This document shows, piece after piece, positions 57,182 to 64,000 of a stretch of DNA of 64,000 bases. Within the stretch, counting starts at the first letter, position 1. Each line of letters opens with the position of its first letter. Both the position numbers and the translations under genes were made by a program. Below the pieces are notes generated by a model. It saw nothing but the letters and a program-made list of their open reading frames with translations. It had not been told where the DNA came from and searched no databases. This DNA comes from Lichtheimia corymbifera B2541 (taxonomy: Eukaryota > Mucoromycota > Mucoromycetes > Mucorales > Lichtheimiaceae). Location: positions 1 to 64,000 of the forward strand of contig JNEU01001043.1 of assembly GCA_000697475.1 (NCBI GenBank). The letters run 5' to 3'.

Positions 57182-58948
57182 ATGATTTGCCTTCCAAAGG
57201 AGATCATTGCCAACATTGTGTCTGAATTGGAACCGTTGGACTGTATCGAATGCCTTCAGGTCTCTCGTGAATGGCGACACTTTATCCCAGCGTTTGCTTC
57301 ACGTCCTTTTCGAGATATCACCCTGGATGAAAACTCTGCGCGTTTGGTTTCATTTCTCCATATCTTTGCTCGCTTTGTGAGAACAGCGAGGCTCAAGTTT
57401 AACCGACTCAGGCAGCTGAAACTGGCCATGGATCACGTGAAATCATGCACGTTGTTACAAAAGCTTGGTATGTGATCGATGCATTTGTTCAAGAGAATTT
57501 CATGGACTAATGATTAATGTACATACAAAGAGATACGCGATACAAACGTGGGCCATGAGGAGTATTTATACGCAGCGTTGAATTCTCGCATCAAGCACTG
57601 GCATCTTAATACCTTGGCGCTCATCAATGTTCACGATCCTATGGAGGGCGTCATCGATTGTGTCAGACTTGCAGGAAAACACAACATCAGCCATCTTGTT
57701 ATTATTGACACTGCATTGGAGGGGTTCACATCATCACCACAGCAATCCGGTGTCTTTAGCTCGCTCGTTTCACTCGTAATCGATGATCCATATATGAATC
57801 GAGGCGACGTCAGAAGGTTGCTGTCCTTGGTACCCAACCTTGAGCACCTGGAACTGGGTTCATGTTATAATGACGATTCGTTTATGCCAATGGTCCTCAC
57901 ACTCTGCCCAAAAGTCACTCATGTCCATCTATCCACCTTTTGTCTTTTGACCCTGCCAGACGATGACATTCATCCCAGAGATTACCTACAGCAATTCCCA
58001 GTCAATACAACAGCTTCTCGTCCACATCCTCCAGGTTTACGCCATTATTCCAACCATGTATCAGACTTTAGCCAAGCTGAATACGACATGTTGTTGAGAC
58101 ACCAATCGACTCTGGAGTTTGTTTCTCTTGGTCCGTACGATCCTTCCAGCTTTGCCCCAGATTGGAGAGAAATTAACAAGCACTTTTTACCCAATACAAC
58201 ACTCAAGCACGTTGTTTTACCATTATATCACAAACGAGTGGATCCTCATTTTCAATACGACGACGCGTACGGCAATTGGCTGAATGAATGTCAAGCACTC
58301 GAGTCTCTAAAGATGAATGCCCTATCACATGACTTTGGACCATCTATGATGGATACACTGGAGAATCACCTACCATCGCTTCGATACATTGCAATTACAT
58401 TTGTTGGGATCATGGGTGGGACAAGGCGCTTTGCGAATTGTTTGCAAATGTTACGAGCACTTCGATACCGTTGTAACCATTTTGATACTCTCAAAGATTT
58501 GACACTTACCTTGAGTGGGCATGTTGGCGTCTGGACTACAACTATTATCCTTTCTATGGTCGTGACTATTCGTACCCTTGAAGTACTCACCGTGCACGCA
58601 TATGACAACCCCCAATACCTTGATGAGCAGGATGTGCTTGGATTTATCGAAAGCCTTCAGTTCAGCCTTCCTCGTCTCAAACACCTAAGCTTGGATTCCA
58701 TCTTCACAGTCACTCCCAAGGTCATCCGTGCACTTGGATCCTTGCATCAACTCGAGTCGCTTGCTTTCACTGAAACCAAAGTCTACGTGGATGAAGCCGA
58801 ATTATTGATCAGTATCATGGGCGACAGTCTGAAAGAACTACGCTTCATCGACTGCGGATTAGCATTTAACAACACCAACCAAAGGACTCGTCTTCAGTTG
58901 CTCGCAAAACAACATGCAGTCAATTGTGTGATCATTGATTACGAATAA
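57182..58948 (+). CDS. F-box / leucine-rich-repeat protein (intact)
   Basis: Two exons, 57182-57467 and 57531-58948, with a 63-nt intron (gtatgtg...tacaaag, branch site gactaatg); phase 1 joins L-G to E-I-R-D. The protein has 567 residues. The F-box is at the very N-terminus: MICLPKEIIANIVSELEPLD and CLQVSREWRHFIP. It is followed by leucine-rich repeats such as VPNLEHLELGSC, LEFVSLGPYDPSS, LESLKMNALSHD, LRYIAITFVG, TLEVLTVHAYDNP, LKHLSLDSIF and LESLAFTETK. The start at 57182 follows a CT tract and begins directly with the F-box. It likely acts as an SCF ubiquitin-ligase adaptor; target unknown. It shares the general type with the genes at 14.9 and 35.2 kb but lacks their long N-terminal regions. 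Confidence 0.85.
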
Positions 58949-59299
58949 AATTTGCTTTGTATATTGTTTACATTACAGCATCCAGTACGCTCTCGATCAT
59001 TTACCCCCGTAAACCGCTTGAATCAAATGAAATTGTCTTTTTATTTCTTATCGTACTAGCCGTATCCCCCTTTCAATATGGATAAACTGATCATGCCAAA
59101 AGTTGAAAAAGATGAATGAATTGTGAAGTGACTCTTTTAAAGCACATGTGTTCATGTGACATGCTAAATACCGATGGATGCATCACCTTGCATTGAGAAG
59201 TGTAAAGTTACGTTAAGGAGAAAGGTTATATCATAGAAAGTCTCTCTTTATTATCCTCCATATCAATGTCTACCCTATTGAAATTAACATGACACTCCA
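58949..59299. other. Convergent intergenic region
   Basis: Between the plus-strand F-box gene and minus-strand block 9; it should hold both 3' UTRs. AT-rich, no coding frame with a motif. Confidence 0.35.
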
Positions 59300-61600
59300 T
59301 CCTTGCATAACTAATCACAGGACCATCGTAAATGGTAGAAGCGAATTGGTGTAAACTTGAAGGCATCGAGCATGTTGTATTTCATAAATGATCCACAGTG
59401 CAAGAGAGTCTGGATTGCTGATGATGTCGTGCAGTGGTGAAAGCGATGATTGGGCTAGATGATGGCATGAATTGGTATCAGGTGCTGGATGATGACAACT
59501 TGTAGGGTCCATTGTACACGCAGCTGATAACATGAGAAGTTGTCGTTGTTCTTGGTGGCCATTGTTTGTGATTTCATTGTTGCTCTCCATCATCGATCAA
59601 GTGCCCAGAATTGTTGCCATGTATCGAAATTCGAAAGTAGCCCGACGTGGTTCCTGGTGCTCATGATCAACCCCTCATTGTCCAATTCAACAGCAGGTCT
59701 CCTGATTTGTTCTCTTGAAATGATCCAGTATCCATTGACAATCAATCATCATCCCTGTCGTCATGTATCCAAAAACATATCCAAGCGCCAGATCAGGTCT
59801 TCATGTACTCCTTTGCCAAAGCTACCAATCGTCTTGATATCAATCATGTGTGGCGATCCTCCAAGCACAACGTTGCGTGATATGATAGTACGTGCAGGCA
59901 ATGTCGATGTCGAGGGCCTTGTGATCAAATATTAGCGTCGCCTTCCACGTTCCAGCATCTTCTTGTAAGGCAGCATCATCCACAATGCATCTCGGCTTGT
60001 CGTGCAGCGCCACTACACACGATGATGATTTCAATCAGAATCAGTTTTTGCGTAACATTTCATCTCGTCCACGATTTACCTTGACATCCAGCATCAAGAG
60101 AATAAACATTGAAACATCCAAACTGCAGTTGTTGATAATTGGTTGCACGAGGTGTTGTTCACTGTGTCCAAACTTGGTCTTGCGCAATAGCGAGATAGTG
60201 GGTCAAGGTTGATAGGCGTGTAGCTCGTGTAGATCCCTCGGTGCCTTCAACTCAAGCTTGCATCCTTGTCCAAATACATGAGCCGCCGTATATAATCCTC
60301 AGCCGCATACAAGAGTCTGATCCATTCTCCATAATCACCGTAGCATTCACCTTTGATTATGTGCATCCATAACTCCCATACGGTGACTGAAGTAACCATG
60401 TCTCCTTTTCCGTGCTCTGCCTTAGACCTTGGATTGTGAAGATTGCTTGTATTGAAGCATAGTTGGTAATGGGTATCAATGGCACCATCCATATTGATCA
60501 TCATGTCGTACGATCCCACTACGTAAACAATATATATCGTTAGCATCTATCACTTTGCAAGCACAGTCATCCATTCGCTTTTTACCTTGATGAATGGGTG
60601 GATCACTGTTTGCATAGCGTCGAGTGTATAGAGACAATGCTGGTGAATGCTTGGCCAAAGTTGTTATTGCAGATAAGAATACGGTTGCTGCCATCGTAAA
60701 CAAGATGTAGTATCACCCAAGGAAAAGAACTTGTTGCTCGTCGTCATCAAACTTGAAAAGATCTCGTTGCATAACGCGTAAAGATTGAGAGTGCCATGTA
60801 AACGCTGTCAGCGGTTGAGAGCCAATTGTAGCGAAGGAGTTGTTGAGCGTGTCATTGTCCAGTCGAAGTAAAGGAAGTGAATGCAGCTGAAGAAGTAGAC
60901 GTGAAAGAGGGCACCCTTGTTTACTCTGCCTGAATTTGCTTTTTTCACCGCCTGCGTGTTACACGAGTCCTCCTCATTCCCATAATGCAGACCACTATTA
61001 TCGTGTTGATCATCATCGCAAGTTTAATAAAGAAGCCTTCTTTCGTTGCTGCTGCTGTTGTAGTCATTCATAGTACATATGGATGTCTGATACCGCTCCA
61101 TCATCACAATCTAATTCTCAATCATAATCATCGCTCTTGCCTCCAATTATCCTCCTTATCCATGACCTTATATTCACGTTGTCATATATTGTATTGAGAT
61201 ATCATTATCCAATAAATCCACTCCCATTGTCTCGTCGTTATAAAACCCCCTCTTAATCGCTATTATGATCCTCTCTCTCATACACATTTCGATTGATAAT
61301 GACTCTCCATGATCGCATGTGATAATCCTTCTCTTATATGGCTTGAGCATAAGGTGAATATTGTATGCTAACACATCCCAATAAGAGGATATCAAATGTA
61401 TGACAGCCATTAGTCATGTGAACTCGCAAATGGAACTATTTCGAATAGAATGAGAAAAACAAACATCATCTCACCGATCTGTGCCCGTGAGCGCTTATGA
61501 TGCTTAAGTATCCTTTTGGGATCTCCCATAAACTCATTCATTGCCTGCATGCTCATACACGATATCATGCATTGATCACCACCACCATTACTTGACAAGC
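59300..61600 (-). pseudogene. Interleaved-family block 9: internally deleted copy of block 2
   Basis: Reading down: AMNEFMGDPKRILKHHKRSR (61.5 kb) and KVMDKEDNWRQ (61.15 kb) match the 28.4- and 28.05-kb parts of block 2. TMAATVFLSA (60.7 kb) then matches the 21.95-kb part, so the WIxSATS repeat region and its neighbours are missing. Next come KAEHGKGDMVTSVTVWELW with GEWIRLLYAAEDYIRRLMYL (60.4-60.3 kb), VALHDKPRCIVDDAALQEDA (60.0 kb) and a terminal RRATFEFRYMATILGT piece. The intron at 60585-60519 is the counterpart of the 63-nt introns in blocks 2 and 3, with four extra bases. In-frame stops interrupt several conserved pieces, so it is a pseudogene. Confidence 0.5.
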
Positions 61601-61740
61601 AACAATGGACGCCTTACTGTACCAGTACACTTGGTTGCGCGATTTTTCTTTCATGGTGGATCCATTGTCCTCGTCATTTGATAATGAACGTGTAACTGCA
61701 ATCGTTTATTGCTATGACAAAAACCTCAGATACAGGAAAG

Positions 61741-62280
61741 TCAAAGGATACGAGGTTGTAAATGATTAAGAAAAGGGGATTCTGGTTCACTCGTTGTAAG
61801 CATTCTATTCAACATGGTGGGATTTAATAATGGAATGTTTGTTGATGCAGAAGAACGGTCAAAGAGATGCAAAGGCATTTGTGGTGGTATCTTGTGATTT
61901 GTTTGCTCTTCATGCTTTCCCTTCCAAGTTGATTTGAGAGAAGGATCGTGGTCAGGAGGAGGAAGATGGTGATGATGAGAAGGGATACCAGTGGCAAAAA
62001 CGGAAGGCATTGGCGGTGGTGGATAACCGTAAAGACAAGGGATCCCAGAGGCAATGGCTGGAGGAAAAAGAGGATGAGCTGAAGCAGTAGCAGTAACGGT
62101 AAGAGGAGGAGGAGAGATTCCAGCGTTGGCTACTATTGGTGAATCAGGAGCATAAGATTCAATAACGGTGATGGTGACTGCAACCAAGACAAAAGGATGA
62201 CCGTTGCTGTTATCAGGGTTCATCGTGTAGAAATGATAGTGATGAACATGGCGATGATTATGGCCGCTGGAGATGTTCAT
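61741..62280 (-). CDS. Hypothetical Pro/His-rich low-complexity protein
   Basis: The frame runs from the ATG at 62280 (MNISSGHNHRHVHHYHFYTM) to a stop at 61741, 179 residues. A valine-rich hydrophobic segment (FVLVAVTITVIES) is followed by a Pro-rich region (YPPPPMPS, HHHHLPPPDHDPS) and a Ser/Pro C-terminus. The frame is open for another 24 codons upstream, but without an ATG. There is no recognisable domain. Low-complexity composition can keep a frame open by chance, so the gene is uncertain. Confidence 0.35.
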   Translation of the reverse strand: MNISSGHNHRHVHHYHFYTMNPDNSNGHPFVLVAVTITVIESYAPDSPIVANAGISPPPLTVTATASAHPLFPPAIASGIPCLYGYPPPPMPSVFATGIPSHHHHLPPPDHDPSLKSTWKGKHEEQTNHKIPPQMPLHLFDRSSASTNIPLLNPTMLNRMLTTSEPESPFLNHLQPRIL

Positions 62281-62439
62281 CGTATTGATGGTTGTGCTTT
62301 CTCGAAAAAAGAGGATCGTAATGTTCTTTGGATAGTTACGAATGTTGCCCAATATTCATATCATCTCGCGTAAAATGGGTGGATTGTTTAGTTTAATGAT
62401 GGTTGAGCTCGCCGTCATCATGTGCCTTGTTTTGGTGAT

Positions 62440-63895
62440 CATTGTGCGATAAACATCCAACATTTGTTATTACTCCTTGGGGATCGCGATAGGGTGATTA
62501 CTAAGCTGATTTGCTTTTGACATGACAAAGACAGTTGTTTTTGTTTTTGTTGCAGCGTGAACGAAATAGTGGTATGTTTTGTCCCATACACTGGCTCGAC
62601 GACTACCATAACGGGTGGTTGTTTACCACCACCAACCTTTTGTAATAACGATAACTTGAATAATGAAAAGCGGATACCATGCAACCCAAGATGTGGTCGA
62701 CTCTGAAGAGCTGTGTCGTAAGCAGGCTAAATCAATCCCAATGGCTGATATGCCACTATTTCCCTGGCTAATGATATGATCCACCAAAAGCAATTGCTGA
62801 TCCAAGTCTCGTTGACATCGATATCCCTCAACCACAGATTGATTCGTAGCCATTACGTCGTATGATAAACCAAGCCAAGCCAAGTGTTTATTCCAACATC
62901 CTGAAATTGCTAATCTACGTGTATCCTACAAGCTAATCCAAGCAATCATCCATGTCGGCACACATACCTTGTCACCCATGGGTTCCTCCAAGTTAATGAT
63001 GCAAATGCTGATTAGTATATAGCTCGATAACATCCCCATCCGACACAATATATACCCATCACAAAGACCTCGGTGTTGATCCATAGCATTCAGGCTAAAG
63101 GATACCAGAATCAGTCTTCACTGATCTACCTTGAGAAATGACAGGACATCCGAGCAAGGCTCTGGCACCGATCCATGAGAGGAAAATGAGCGGGACAGGA
63201 CAGCTTCATCACCAAACAAAGGACAACCTGATGCTGCTGGTTGGTGGATAACGAGGTCAAAGGATACCAGAATCAACACCACAAAAAGATAAGACTTCTT
63301 GTCTTCGGTGTGATATACCTTGAAGAATGACAGGACATCCCAAAACAAGGCTCTGGCATCGATCCATGAGAGGGAAATGAGCGAGACAGGATAGCATCAT
63401 CAACCAAACAAGGACCACCTCATCCATCCAAGGAGTATCGCCATAGGACAATCAAAAGAGGGATCACTATAGCAACCATCACAATGAATAAAGAAAGCAA
63501 TGCATAGCAATGGTTGTCACCCAACTGACCATAGCTGGTGGTAATAATATTCCGGATGCTGTATCATGGCTGCATACGTTGGAAAAGACGACAAGGAAAG
63601 GTAGAGTGTATGAAACCAGTAGCTGCTCAATAAAGTTGTCTTTGCGTAATGTCGTGTTGGTGTCGTCAATGGAATGGTGTAATGTGTAGCAATAAAGCGT
63701 AGAGATGAGGCGTTTGTTGTTGATGTTGAAAAGAATACGAAGAGAGACGAGTGTGGTCGAAGGGAGCAAACAAGAACACAGCCATATAAGAATTTGATCG
63801 TAAAAGGTTTATCCGCAGCTCATTTGATCTCTCGTCCCCTTTCTTCCTTGACACGCGCCCAACAAGAACCTTGACACACCCACGAGACAATGACA
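62440..63895 (-). pseudogene. Interleaved-family block 10
   Basis: Minus-strand frames: SGCPLFGDEAVLSRSFSSHG ... DVLSFLK before a gtagat donor (63.2 kb), and a second copy of the same exon at 63.4 kb. Another frame, GYRCQRDLDQQLLLVDHIIS (62.8 kb), has no match elsewhere. The pattern of short exons with caag|gt donors is that of the other blocks. The 63.4-kb copy carries a one-base difference that shifts its frame. No function is recognised. Confidence 0.3.
63090..63440 (-). repeat. Tandem duplication of an exon-intron unit (two copies, about 190 bp)
   Basis: The plus-strand strings aaaggataccagaatca (63100 and 63259), atgacaggacatcc and aaggctctggca...gatccatgagag occur twice in the same order, about 160-190 bp apart. 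Each unit holds one coding segment and its downstream intron start. Confidence 0.75.
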
Positions 63896-64000
63896 TTCAA
63901 AGGGCTTGACGGTATGCCATTGCGTTGCTTCATGCACTCGACTCTGCATTAAGGTGCTCATGGACGTCCGTTTTATAGCTCTCTTAAAGTTCCTTTTGAC

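Noticed and set aside
7500..63895. NACHT or NB-ARC nucleotide-binding domains in the interleaved family
   Set aside because: I looked for P-loop (GxxxxGKS/T) and downstream motifs expected of fungal NLR proteins and found none, so no NLR call is made.
1..64000. tRNA, rRNA and CRISPR arrays
   Set aside because: No cloverleaf with a T-loop (GGTTCRANYCC) and matching acceptor stem was found by eye, no rRNA core sequence, and no regularly spaced identical short repeats; a tRNA scan could still find one I missed.

Overview
The window looks like a contig from a filamentous fungus, most probably a mucoralean (Mucoromycota). Protein-coding genes carry many short spliceosomal introns of about 50-80 nt, with GT...AG ends and CTAAC/CTAAT-like branch sites. 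F-box/TPR/leucine-rich proteins of a type I associate with Mucorales are present. One housekeeping gene, homoserine dehydrogenase, has its best match in fungi. No prokaryotic signals are seen. The species cannot be named from the sequence alone.

Layout. 1-2.05 kb: tail of a Ty3/Gypsy chromovirus with remains of two further chromodomain elements. 2.05-3.39 kb: no recognised gene. 3.39-4.54 kb: homoserine dehydrogenase, the only clear metabolic gene. From 4.9 kb to the end the window is an accessory region in which three kinds of gene alternate. (1) Seven copies of a HET-like gene family (heterokaryon-incompatibility domain relatives): a decayed copy at 6.1-7.1 kb; apparently intact copies at 13.2-14.6 (-), 17.5-19.0 (+), 40.2-41.5 (+) and 52.5-53.9 kb (-); and copies with one frameshift each at 32.6-33.9 (-) and 46.1-47.6 kb (-). 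Five of the six recognisable genes share one architecture: a micro-exon starting Met-Thr, a phase-0 intron, a large HET exon, then a last exon with a DYVYGVLG motif. (2) Three F-box/leucine-rich-repeat genes, at 14.9-16.9 (-), 35.2-37.4 (-, degraded) and 57.2-58.9 kb (+). (3) About ten blocks, all on the minus strand, of an intron-rich family I cannot name. I call it the interleaved family. Many blocks are broken, and the 19-32 kb blocks have been enlarged by tandem exon-intron duplication and by a segmental duplication.

The HET-like genes and the interleaved-family blocks alternate along nearly 60 kb. HET-domain proteins in Ascomycota act in non-self recognition and programmed cell death, and F-box/LRR proteins can act as recognition adaptors for ubiquitin ligases. 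The cluster therefore resembles a birth-and-death recognition or defence locus. That function is inference; nothing in the sequence proves it.

Other structure: a higher-order tandem satellite at 49.6-50.7 kb, a perfect 19-bp inverted repeat at 43.9 kb, a possible G-quadruplex at 55.85 kb, and simple GA and CT tracts near gene starts. I found no convincing tRNA, rRNA or CRISPR array.
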